Below are positions 31,639-38,142 of a DNA stretch of 38,142 nt, piece after piece. Location: NCBI GenBank assembly GCA_001773135.1, contig MEVX01000019.1:1-38142 (forward strand), given 5' to 3'. The notes beneath the pieces are model-generated. The model was given only the letters and a program-made list of their open reading frames with translations, did not search any database and was not told where the DNA came from. Position 1 is the stretch's first letter. Each line of letters starts with the position of its first letter. The DNA is from a candidate division WWE3 bacterium RIFOXYB1_FULL_43_24. Its GTDB lineage: Bacteria; Patescibacteriota; WWE3; UBA101185; UBA10185. Both the position numbers and the translations under genes were made by a program.

Positions 31639-32280
31639 TCACAGAGAATCGATAAGTTCGGCCTTCACGACGAGTCTTTTGTCGTATGTCGATTTACCTG
31701 GAAGCCACACTCCACCACATGTAATCAATGTCAGCTCTGACTTGCCATCAGTATCTTCCAACACCTTTAGCCTATCGGGGTCATTGATGTCAACTAGTAG
31801 AGAATCGACAATCTGGTAAGCGTACTGTCTGCCCAGGCTGTCTTCTAAAAGAACTGTATCACCTACCGTAGCGTTTTTCAACTGCCAAAAAGCAGCGGGT
31901 CTTCCGAAATTGTCATCAAAATGTGCGTTGATTATTACATTGCCGTCTTCCCCAGGTTTAGCTCCTTTTTTGTACCACCCCGCTTCGTTCCATTTCTTAG
32001 GCGTGTCTAGTGTACCGTCAGTTTGTAACCCCACTTCAATAATATCGGCGCTAATATTTCTTTCTGTTATAAAAATGTGTGTGGGTGGCATTAAAATAGG
32101 TTCGGCAACAGGCTCAAAAACAGACACCTGCTCCTGGACGGACTGTTCTACAGGGGATTCTTTTTTCCTAAAAAAATCGGGCAATATACCCAGGGTATAA
32201 GCGTAATAACCGGCACCGCCTAATATAACCAGGAGTATTATGAAAAATATGAACTTTTTCGCACGGTTAGGTGATTCCAT
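31639..32280 (-). CDS. Sortase (TLxTC type), sortase 2
   Basis: A 213-residue membrane-anchored sortase. Transmembrane helix at about 10-30, then a Pro/Glu-rich linker and the sortase barrel from about 68. Catalytic His in NAHFD, Cys in LTLITCGG and Arg in DKRLVVKA. The AHFDD and LITCGG forms recall class F/D-like sortases. Directly upstream on the same strand is a protein with an LPETG sorting signal, so that is its likely substrate. A CATAAT hexamer ends 6 nt before the ATG, suggesting its own leaderless transcript. About 30-45% identity to sortase 1 would be expected for such proteins but I have not aligned them. Confidence 0.88.
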   Translation of the reverse strand: MESPNRAKKFIFFIILLVILGGAGYYAYTLGILPDFFRKKESPVEQSVQEQVSVFEPVAEPILMPPTHIFITERNISADIIEVGLQTDGTLDTPKKWNEAGWYKKGAKPGEDGNVIINAHFDDNFGRPAAFWQLKNATVGDTVLLEDSLGRQYAYQIVDSLLVDINDPDRLKVLEDTDGKSELTLITCGGVWLPGKSTYDKRLVVKAELIDSL

Positions 32281-32286
32281 AATGTG

Positions 32287-32292
32287 ATTATG
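32287..32292 (-). promoter_or_regulatory. -10 CATAAT of the second sortase gene
   Basis: On the minus strand CATAAT ends 6 nt before the ATG at 32280. The -35 region is poor. Confidence 0.45.
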
Positions 32293-32306
32293 AAGGAAAT
32301 TTTAGG

Positions 32307-32400
32307 CAAGGAACAGAATGGTCGAGTAAGTAACCCAAACCCAACCATTCTGCCCCCTGCCCAAAGGCAAAGGGCAAACGGGGCCTTCATACGGACGGAT
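32307..32400 (-). other. Cluster of three hairpins between the LPETG gene and its sortase
   Basis: Three inverted repeats follow one another on the minus strand: GCGGAC/GTCCGT; GCCCC and GCCC pairing with GGGC and GGGGC in a nested stem; and a perfect 9-bp stem CAGAATGGT/ACCATTCTG with a 21-nt loop. None has a T run. They occupy most of the 132-bp gap and may form a structured 3' UTR, a processing site or an attenuator that sets the ratio of substrate to sortase. Confidence 0.45.
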
Positions 32401-32412
32401 GTCCGCAGAAGG

Positions 32413-33030
32413 TTATCTTTTCTTTCTCAGTAAAGCACCGACTAACAAAGATCCGATTCCTGCTATACCGGTTACCGATACAGCTCCGGTTTCAGGTAAT
32501 TCTGTGGGTTCACCTTCACCGTAACATACAGTAGCGGTGTCGGATCCCTCAAATTCACCATCCCAATAGACCTTAGCTTTGTTAACAATACATTTGTCAA
32601 AAGCTTCGTCTCTATCAAACTCGTCTGAGTCTATCTCAGCCTCTATGATAAAGGTTTTGGTCTCACCGGGCTCAAAATCGTCCCAGTATTCAGTTAAGCC
32701 TGAGCCACCTACTCTATCCATTTCATCGGGTAGAGAGTCACTCATCTTCATATCGTCGAAATCTATGTCGGCATCCTCGTCAGAAAGGTTTTTGATCTTT
32801 ATTCTAAACTCTACGACATCGTCTTCCTCGACGTCAGTAACTTTAGATTCCCAATCATCGTCGCCTTCTATTCTGACTTCCTTCTCTATGCTAAACCTCT
32901 TGTTTATTATGCAGGTTTCGCCTCCGCCGTAAGTTGACTCGCAGTCAGCAAGGGCCTTGTCACTTGACAAAAGGAACAAGCCGGCTACGACAGTTACCAA
33001 AGCTATTAACTTGTAACCTTTTTCTTTCAT
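32413..33030 (-). CDS. Acidic surface protein with LPETG sortase signal
   Basis: A 205-residue secreted protein. Signal peptide 1-29 (MKEKGYKLIALVTVVAG...SSDKALA). The mature part is very acidic, with one DUF11/CARDB-like beta domain (VVEFRIKIKNLSDEDADID, FEPGETKTFIIEAEIDSDEF). Four cysteines (CESTYGGGETC near the N-terminus; DKCIVN and TVCYGEG later) could form disulfides. The C-terminus is a textbook sorting signal: LPETG, a hydrophobic stretch (VTGIAGIGSLLVGALL) and RKKR. I start at the ATG 33030; the frame opens with TTG at 33039. The adjoining sortase is the likely enzyme that anchors it. Precise role unknown. Confidence 0.85.
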   Translation of the reverse strand: MKEKGYKLIALVTVVAGLFLLSSDKALADCESTYGGGETCIINKRFSIEKEVRIEGDDDWESKVTDVEEDDVVEFRIKIKNLSDEDADIDFDDMKMSDSLPDEMDRVGGSGLTEYWDDFEPGETKTFIIEAEIDSDEFDRDEAFDKCIVNKAKVYWDGEFEGSDTATVCYGEGEPTELPETGAVSVTGIAGIGSLLVGALLRKKR

Positions 33031-33035
33031 ATATA

Positions 33036-33146
33036 TCAAATAACAAAACCCATACCCACCTTACTACATGCTAAGTTAAATATGGCAGTTTTTGTTGATT
33101 TGGCAGGAAAATAAGTACTCTTGGATTGGCCACACAGGTCAATCAT
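33036..33146 (-). CDS. Possible 36-residue leader ORF before the LPETG gene
   Basis: An ATG (33146-33144) begins exactly 6 nt after a TAGAAT box with TTGACA 17 nt further upstream, the same geometry as leaderless genes in this window. The ORF runs to TGA at 33036-33038, 5 nt before the ATG of the LPETG gene. The product (MIDLCGQSKSTYFP... GMGFVI) resembles no family I know and has no clear domain. It may be a real small protein, a leader peptide coupling translation to the next gene, or simply an untranslated leader. Coding is unproven. Confidence 0.4.
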   Translation of the reverse strand: MIDLCGQSKSTYFPAKSTKTAIFNLACSKVGMGFVI

Positions 33147-33152
33147 ATCGAT

Positions 33153-33181
33153 ATTCTAACCTAATCCGGCACTTTTGTCAA
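33153..33181 (-). promoter_or_regulatory. Strong promoter upstream of the LPETG gene
   Basis: Perfect TTGACA (minus strand, 33176-33181), 17-nt spacer, TAGAAT (33153-33158). Transcription would start near 33146, 116 nt before the LPETG gene. Confidence 0.75.
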
Positions 33182-33216
33182 CACTATGGGGTTGTCTTGG
33201 CGGGGGCTGTTTGGGG

Positions 33217-34230
33217 TCACTTTTCAAGCCCGTCCGGGTACTTTTTGAACCAGCTTACAAGGTTATTAATGCCCGTCTCAAGAGACGTGGAAGGGTTCCA
33301 GTCAAGAGAGGCGGCCGCCTTGTCGAAATTGGCGTAAACCTCTGCATACTCCCCCATGCGGATCTCTCCCGGGTTGCGATCGAACTTATTTCCTACGGTT
33401 TTTTCTACCTGATCGACTATTTCATAAACTGTGTAACCTTTACCCGTGCCAAGGTTGAAAATTTCGTTCGCCCCACCCTTTTCAAGATACATTACAGCTT
33501 TAAAATGAGCGTCCACCAAATCCACGACATCTACATAGTCCCTCACCGGGGTACCGTCACGTGTATTAAAATTATCGGCGCAAGTTACCATAAAAGGTGA
33601 AAGGCCTAAAGCGCCCCTAACAGCACTCTGTACGAGGTGTACAGAGGGCAAAGAGCTGTACCCTACATCACAATCAGGATCAGAGCCAAAAACATTAAAG
33701 TAACGAAAAATTACGTAATGTAGCCCGAACAACTCCGAATACCATTTAATGGCCTTTTCCACCATAAGTTTTGATTCTCCGTAAGGATTGGTGGGATTCT
33801 GCGGGTGTTTCTCGTCTATGGGCAGGTATTGGGAATTACCGTAAGTAGCGCAGGTCGAGGAAAATATTATGTTTTCTATTCCGGTTTCTTTTATGGCCTC
33901 CAAAAGGTTAACGGATCCCATTAGGTTGTTCAAAAAATACTTTTGGGGGTCCCGCATAGACTCGCTGACAGACAATACCCCCGCAAAGTGTAAGACAGTA
34001 GAAATGTTCTTCATACTTTCCGCCGTTAAAGCCTTTTTCACCCTCTCTGCGTCTCTCAAGTCGACCTCGATTACGCAAATATCCCCGTATTTCTTCAAAT
34101 TCTCCAGAGCTTGTCTGCGCCCGGTTGTAAAATTATCCAGGACATGAACTTTGTAATTTTCCTGTAGCAACCTTTTAACGGCATGACTTCCGATGTACCC
34201 CCCTCCCCCCGTGATTAAAATCTCACTCAT
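33217..34230 (-). CDS. galE: UDP-glucose 4-epimerase
   Basis: An extended short-chain dehydrogenase that interconverts UDP-glucose and UDP-galactose. In 337 residues: NAD-binding ITGGGGYIGSHAV near the N-terminus, LDNFTTGRR, HFAGVLSVSES, the catalytic Ser/Tyr/Lys set (SSTCATYGN; NPYGESKLMVE), and YFNVFGSDPD. I start at the ATG 34230, which overlaps the upstream gene end by 8 nt (ATGAGTGA), with GGGGG 7 nt before it; the frame itself opens at 34251. Together with galT it completes part of a Leloir-like route, and UDP-galactose may feed glycans made by the neighbouring membrane protein. Confidence 0.94.
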   Translation of the reverse strand: MSEILITGGGGYIGSHAVKRLLQENYKVHVLDNFTTGRRQALENLKKYGDICVIEVDLRDAERVKKALTAESMKNISTVLHFAGVLSVSESMRDPQKYFLNNLMGSVNLLEAIKETGIENIIFSSTCATYGNSQYLPIDEKHPQNPTNPYGESKLMVEKAIKWYSELFGLHYVIFRYFNVFGSDPDCDVGYSSLPSVHLVQSAVRGALGLSPFMVTCADNFNTRDGTPVRDYVDVVDLVDAHFKAVMYLEKGGANEIFNLGTGKGYTVYEIVDQVEKTVGNKFDRNPGEIRMGEYAEVYANFDKAAASLDWNPSTSLETGINNLVSWFKKYPDGLEK

Positions 34231-37200
34231 CGGTGTCCCCCTTGTCATCAATAATTTTTTCTTTGTACTTAAAAATGAAAATTGCGGTAGGAATTAAAAT
34301 TAACAAACCCAGATATTCCAGAAGCTCGGGTAAAAAGATAAATTTTATACCCGAAGCGTCACTTTTTCCCTCAAACACCCAACCGTTTGCCCAATTATTA
34401 ACCGTGACATGTTTTGCATTGCAGGGTTTTAAACCGCAAAAAGCAGCCCACCCCTTCTCATAAGCTTCGTTCAAAACGACTAACTGTTTACCGGCCACGG
34501 GCAATACCTCAGTGTGGAAACTACGCAGGTAATTATAAGGCACCGGTGAAAGACGAACCGACTCCAGCTGATTCTCGGTGTAGTCGGTACCGAAAACGAG
34601 GTTGGAAAAATTTACTGTATAACCCATTTCCCCACCCATTGGAGGTATCAGGTAGTAATAGCTGGTCATTGACTGATTTTTTGGTAGCTCTACGTACAAA
34701 TCACATCTCTTGGAAAATTCGTTTGTCAGGCACATGCGCAAAGGCGCCCCCGCAATATTGCTTGCTCTCACCTCTAAAAGATATCCGGTACTCTGAGGTA
34801 AATACGGAAACGGAAAGGAATCACATACCGCGTTTTCCACCGAGGAGTAGGTTAAAACCCCCGGAACTCCGGAAATATCGGGAACTTCGTCTTGATTTTG
34901 TATCAAATTACAGTATCTGTGGTAATGATCCATATCAACAGCTTTTCCACCGAAGGACATATTTTTGTCTACTTTATAAGGTTCTGACACAAATGGGGTG
35001 AGAACATTACTTTCATCGATAGTTACTTCCGAAGTAATAACGCTTTCTACCGAATATATTTTGACGTTTCTAAAAGTGGTTGCCACAGGGACATTACTTC
35101 CCAAAGCATTTGAATTGAATCTCAGAAAGTAATCACTAATGTCTCCTTTGATAGTGAACATATGAACACCGTCTCTGTAATAGTTCTCGCACAATCCGGA
35201 CTTGTTGCTAAAAACACAAATGGAATACGGACTATCGGGTGTAATATCGGCCTTTATAACATACGGGTTTGAAGCACCGGCCTCTATATCGTTTTCCAAA
35301 ACCGACACTAGGGGAAGTGTTAAACAAGCTTTTAATCCGCTACCTGTTAAAGTAAATCCGTCCTCCAACCTTTTAATTTCATACGAACTCATACCGTGAA
35401 GGTCGCTGCAGGGTTCCAGCTCCCCGGTGTACCCCATAACAGGGACGTCCCCATCTTTCAAAGTGAAAATGCTTATACTATTTGGGGCACCGATATTGTA
35501 GTAAAAACTGATTTCTTTTTTTCCGTATTCAAGGGGATTAAAAAACATCCCCCGCGCGTCGTTGTTGACTAAAATGGCAACCGCAGACCCACTTTTTATC
35601 CCTTCAAACTCTGACCTCATCAATTCTTCACTCGAAGATATTTGTTTAGTGGAAAAAACCAAACCTTGGTCTCCAGGCAACCTCTCAAGTACCGCGGTCA
35701 GAGGGACGCGGGCCGATTTCTCCCCGCTCTCATCTTTACCCGAAAGTATGGCATTTCCACTAATAAACTTCGGGTTTAGAAAAATAAACTCTCCTTGATC
35801 CTGCACGTATTCCTCTTTCACGGTTTCGTCTGTGTTAGTTATACCGATGTAGGGAAAACTCTCTTCTTCCGCGCTTATATAGGGTTTATAGAAAGAATAA
35901 ACGGTATCAAAAGGTTCTTTATATACCACATCTCCGACCGGATAAAAAGTATCAAAGGTTTCAACCTTAGCTTGTGGTTGCGACGGTGTATATTCGTAAA
36001 CAGAAAGTCCCTGTCCGAAATCACGTGAAAGAGAGATTCCTTGTGTCTCGGCAAACAATTTCTTAAGCTCGGGGTAAAACAGCTGTTTGCTGTCTGCTGC
36101 CGGTGTTATCACCGATTCGTCCAGAAGAAGCCATTTTATTTTATACTTGGCCAAAACATCCGCCAAAAGCTCGGGGTCCCGCGAATACGCCGCATACGAC
36201 ATTTCTCTATAGTACTGTTCGTTCAATAAGTTCCACCTGTCAAACTCACGGTTCATCAAAGGCTGCTTAATCCCGAACCACAAAAACCCGGCTCCCTGGT
36301 AACCCAAACGCGTTGCGGGATTCCAATCGTAATAAACCCAGCCCCAAAAACTGTGAACGGGAAAATCAGCTACTCTTCCGTAGCTATCCTGCCCGTCAAA
36401 GTACTTAAACATCTCGAAATATCTCTCGGGAATATCCACCCGCATTGAAGGGCTAATGAGTTTACCGGAAAAAACCGGCCACATATAGCAAATTAGAAGA
36501 GTTGTTACAACAACTAAAATAAAGCCCCTTACAAACTTCGGAAGTAATATTCTCCGTGTTATTTTGTGAAAAAGGCTTGCATACCAGCTTAGCGCGTAAC
36601 CAAAAAATACGCTGTAAGCAAACATTAGTCCTATTGAAAACTTGGTGAAAGGAAATCGAAAGGCCTCTTTAAACAATGGGATGGTGTTCTGCATAAGTAC
36701 GAAAAGACCTCCAAATGGAGGATTAACATTGAAAAGAAAAAATATGCCGATGCCGAAAAACGCAAACACACCATAACCAAATTTTTCCCTCCTGACAACT
36801 GAAACTATTACTCCTATGCAGGAGAAAATAAACAATCCGTAACCCAGTATAAGGACGCCGGGGCTGTTGAGATGCAAAACCCACTCACCCAGAAGCTCGC
36901 CGTATCGTGCATTTCCCGTGTGCTCTCCCCAGCTGAACAAGAAACTTCTTAAAATAGTGACATCCTGTGTACCTCCGTATTTTTTATTTGCCAAAAAAGC
37001 CTCGTTAGAGAATAACCCGTGAATCTTGGACATATTCACTTCTCCGCCGTGGCTCAAAGCAAAATAAAAATTCGGCAACAGCCAGAAAAAGTTAATTACA
37101 ATTGTGGAGAGGAATATTATAAGCGTCCTTTTTATATACTCCGGACGCCAAGATAGCTTTTGCGAAAGATCGGTTAGCAATATAAGTAGGAAATAAGCAA

Positions 37201-37861
37201 AGAAGTATATGAAAAATGCATAAAACAGTGTGCTCGTATGTGCCTGCGAGGAACCAAAGAGGGTGAAAAGGAAAAAGATTACCAAATATTTGCGTTTTCC
37301 CGTTTGGTAGAACAAAGAAGAAGACCACATATACCAGCCTAAAAGTCCAAAATGAGTCAAAAACATCTCCAGAGGAACATAATAATGCTGCAACGTCCCG
37401 AGATTTAAAAGATAAAAAAGTGCTCCAACAAAAGATCCGAGTAATTTGGACGGTTGTTCGAATCTTCGTAGCAGAACATCCCTGAGAAAAAAGTAAACAC
37501 CGAAAGAACCGAGGAAAAGTGTCAGAAACGCGTATGCGTAACGGACAAACTTTAGCCCAAATAAAAGATTAATCAGGGTGTATAGAACCATTCTCGGGAT
37601 TTCCGAAGCGTGAGACTGCGACGCCACGGCCCCCAATCCTTGATGTTCCTGCCACACACCACCTACAATGCGTTGCCAGTATAAAGACAGGTTGAATTCA
37701 GGATGGAGGGTGTCCCATCCGGTTAAAAAAGTGCCCGGGGTGTAGTTTTTGATACAAATTATGAGAATTATTAGAAAAAGTAGTGTGGGATAAAAACCTA
37801 TCTTACGTAGATTTTTAGGGGTCTTATCAAATATTGGTAATTTTGGAGCACCAAGATGCAC
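34223..37861 (-). CDS. Large GT-C-like membrane protein with extracytoplasmic domain
   Basis: A 1212-residue protein. The N-terminal half to about residue 500 has about 12 membrane helices; its first extracytoplasmic loop (GTFLTGWDTLHPEFN) carries acidic residues where GT-C enzymes bind lipid-phosphate sugars, and the layout resembles large actinobacterial arabinofuranosyltransferase-like (DUF3367) proteins. Residues 500-1180 are mostly extracytoplasmic beta-rich domains, and a last helix at about 1185-1202 precedes a charged tail. The start is GTG at 37861: TATACT (37868-37873) ends 6 nt upstream. It is translationally coupled to galE, suggesting a galactose-containing surface glycan. Substrate unproven. 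Confidence 0.7.
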   Translation of the reverse strand: MHLGAPKLPIFDKTPKNLRKIGFYPTLLFLIILIICIKNYTPGTFLTGWDTLHPEFNLSLYWQRIVGGVWQEHQGLGAVASQSHASEIPRMVLYTLINLLFGLKFVRYAYAFLTLFLGSFGVYFFLRDVLLRRFEQPSKLLGSFVGALFYLLNLGTLQHYYVPLEMFLTHFGLLGWYMWSSSLFYQTGKRKYLVIFFLFTLFGSSQAHTSTLFYAFFIYFFAYFLLILLTDLSQKLSWRPEYIKRTLIIFLSTIVINFFWLLPNFYFALSHGGEVNMSKIHGLFSNEAFLANKKYGGTQDVTILRSFLFSWGEHTGNARYGELLGEWVLHLNSPGVLILGYGLFIFSCIGVIVSVVRREKFGYGVFAFFGIGIFFLFNVNPPFGGLFVLMQNTIPLFKEAFRFPFTKFSIGLMFAYSVFFGYALSWYASLFHKITRRILLPKFVRGFILVVVTTLLICYMWPVFSGKLISPSMRVDIPERYFEMFKYFDGQDSYGRVADFPVHSFWGWVYYDWNPATRLGYQGAGFLWFGIKQPLMNREFDRWNLLNEQYYREMSYAAYSRDPELLADVLAKYKIKWLLLDESVITPAADSKQLFYPELKKLFAETQGISLSRDFGQGLSVYEYTPSQPQAKVETFDTFYPVGDVVYKEPFDTVYSFYKPYISAEEESFPYIGITNTDETVKEEYVQDQGEFIFLNPKFISGNAILSGKDESGEKSARVPLTAVLERLPGDQGLVFSTKQISSSEELMRSEFEGIKSGSAVAILVNNDARGMFFNPLEYGKKEISFYYNIGAPNSISIFTLKDGDVPVMGYTGELEPCSDLHGMSSYEIKRLEDGFTLTGSGLKACLTLPLVSVLENDIEAGASNPYVIKADITPDSPYSICVFSNKSGLCENYYRDGVHMFTIKGDISDYFLRFNSNALGSNVPVATTFRNVKIYSVESVITSEVTIDESNVLTPFVSEPYKVDKNMSFGGKAVDMDHYHRYCNLIQNQDEVPDISGVPGVLTYSSVENAVCDSFPFPYLPQSTGYLLEVRASNIAGAPLRMCLTNEFSKRCDLYVELPKNQSMTSYYYLIPPMGGEMGYTVNFSNLVFGTDYTENQLESVRLSPVPYNYLRSFHTEVLPVAGKQLVVLNEAYEKGWAAFCGLKPCNAKHVTVNNWANGWVFEGKSDASGIKFIFLPELLEYLGLLILIPTAIFIFKYKEKIIDDKGDTDE

Positions 37862-37867
37862 CTTTTA

Positions 37868-37873
37868 AGTATA
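37868..37873 (-). promoter_or_regulatory. -10 TATACT of the 1212-residue membrane protein gene
   Basis: On the minus strand TATACT ends 6 nt before GTG 37861. It supports the GTG start and a leaderless mRNA. Confidence 0.5.
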
Positions 37874-37928
37874 GGTTTTATGTGGGGTTTGGGCAATTGG
37901 CGTCTGTGTTTTAACCGGGCGCTCGGAC

Positions 37929-37976
37929 AAAAAAAACGGTACCAAGAGTGGATAAATCCAACTTCTCGATACCGTT
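37929..37976 (-). terminator. Intrinsic terminator of the gene at the right window edge
   Basis: AACGGTA (37935-37941, plus strand) pairs with TACCGTT (37970-37976), with further pairing inside. On the minus strand the stem ends in eight T. It lies 10 nt after the stop codon of the partial gene. Confidence 0.85.
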
Positions 37977-37985
37977 AACAACAGT

Positions 37986-38142
37986 CTAGCGGGTGATAAT
38001 AGGTAAAAATACCTGATATACACCATTACTGACAGTTGCAAACCAGGTCTGTGGGTTTTGATCCCCGTGCCAGGCACTAACATAAACTGTTCTGCCCGGA
38101 AGCGGACTCACGTTTTCCACATGGACCACGACCTCAACAACT
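37986..38142 (-). CDS. C-terminal end of an unidentified exported protein (truncated by window edge)
   Basis: The last 51 codons of a gene that begins beyond the window are visible, ending at TAG 37986-37988. The visible part has beta-strand character (RTVYVSAWHGDQNPQTWFATV) and ends in VYQVFLPIITR. It is too short to identify. A hydrophobic LPxxx-R tail is seen in some exported proteins, but this is not a complete sorting signal. A terminator follows, so it is the last gene of its unit. Confidence 0.6.
   Translation of the reverse strand, partial: VVEVVVHVENVSPLPGRTVYVSAWHGDQNPQTWFATVSNGVYQVFLPIITR

Noticed and set aside
1-38142. CRISPR array, prophage or alternative genetic code
   Set aside because: No regularly spaced repeats or phage genes were seen. 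TGA acts as a stop in galE and others, so the TGA-Gly code of some CPR lineages does not apply.

Overview
The window looks like a chromosomal segment of a Candidate Phyla Radiation (Patescibacteria) bacterium, perhaps from a Microgenomates, Katanobacteria or Dojkabacteria-like lineage; the exact phylum cannot be fixed from sequence alone. Support comes from gene content: DNA uptake genes with a split ComEC, two GT5 glycogen synthases around two GH57 enzymes, several GT-C-type membrane proteins, sortases with an LPETG substrate, and a nucleoside diphosphate kinase with a long insertion. TGA is an ordinary stop codon here. There are no rRNA genes, transposases, phage genes or CRISPR arrays.

Layout. 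1-360: end of rplL and a bidirectional terminator. 0.4-7.2 kb (minus): galT, glgA, two GH57 genes, a second GT5 gene; a polysaccharide metabolism cluster in two transcription units. 7.3-12.8 kb: an HTH regulator with an acidic linker, a WecG/TagA-type glycosyltransferase, a PEGA/propeller membrane protein, a sortase, and a thioredoxin plus thioredoxin-CcdA fusion pair. 12.8-13.35 kb: an orphan ~65-nt RNA gene, tRNA-Pro, and tRNA-Arg with a duplicated 3' end and a structured insert. 13.4-18.9 kb (minus): a GT-C protein, a Cys-rich membrane protein, tRNA-Ser, ndk, a metallophosphoesterase, argS. 18.9-24.3 kb (minus): competence block dprA-comM-arsR-comEA-comEC(membrane part)-comEC(metallo-beta-lactamase part, frameshifted). 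24.4-27.4 kb (plus): a membrane-anchored MerR-like protein and an O-antigen-ligase/TPR protein. 27.4-28.9 kb: tRNA-Ala with the same kind of 3'-end duplication, then obg. 28.9-38.1 kb (minus): LysM/M23 peptidase, rho, sortase, LPETG protein with a possible small leader ORF, galE, a 1212-residue membrane protein, and the 3' end of another gene.

How the genes fit together. galT, galE and the GT5/GH57 genes suggest sugar-nucleotide interconversion and storage or structural alpha-glucan turnover. The WecG, GT-C, O-antigen ligase, sortase, LPETG and LysM/M23 genes build and remodel the cell surface. The competence block serves uptake of environmental DNA.

Two signals are not explained by ordinary annotation. 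First, two different tRNA genes (Arg-CCT and Ala-GGC) are each followed by a ~145-bp unit that ends in a copy of that tRNA's own 3' end and contains the same 43-bp core, in which a hairpin shows a compensatory base-pair change. Second, many transcription-unit starts have a -10-like hexamer 5-10 nt before the start codon, often with a -35 box and no Shine-Dalgarno, which points to widespread leaderless mRNAs.
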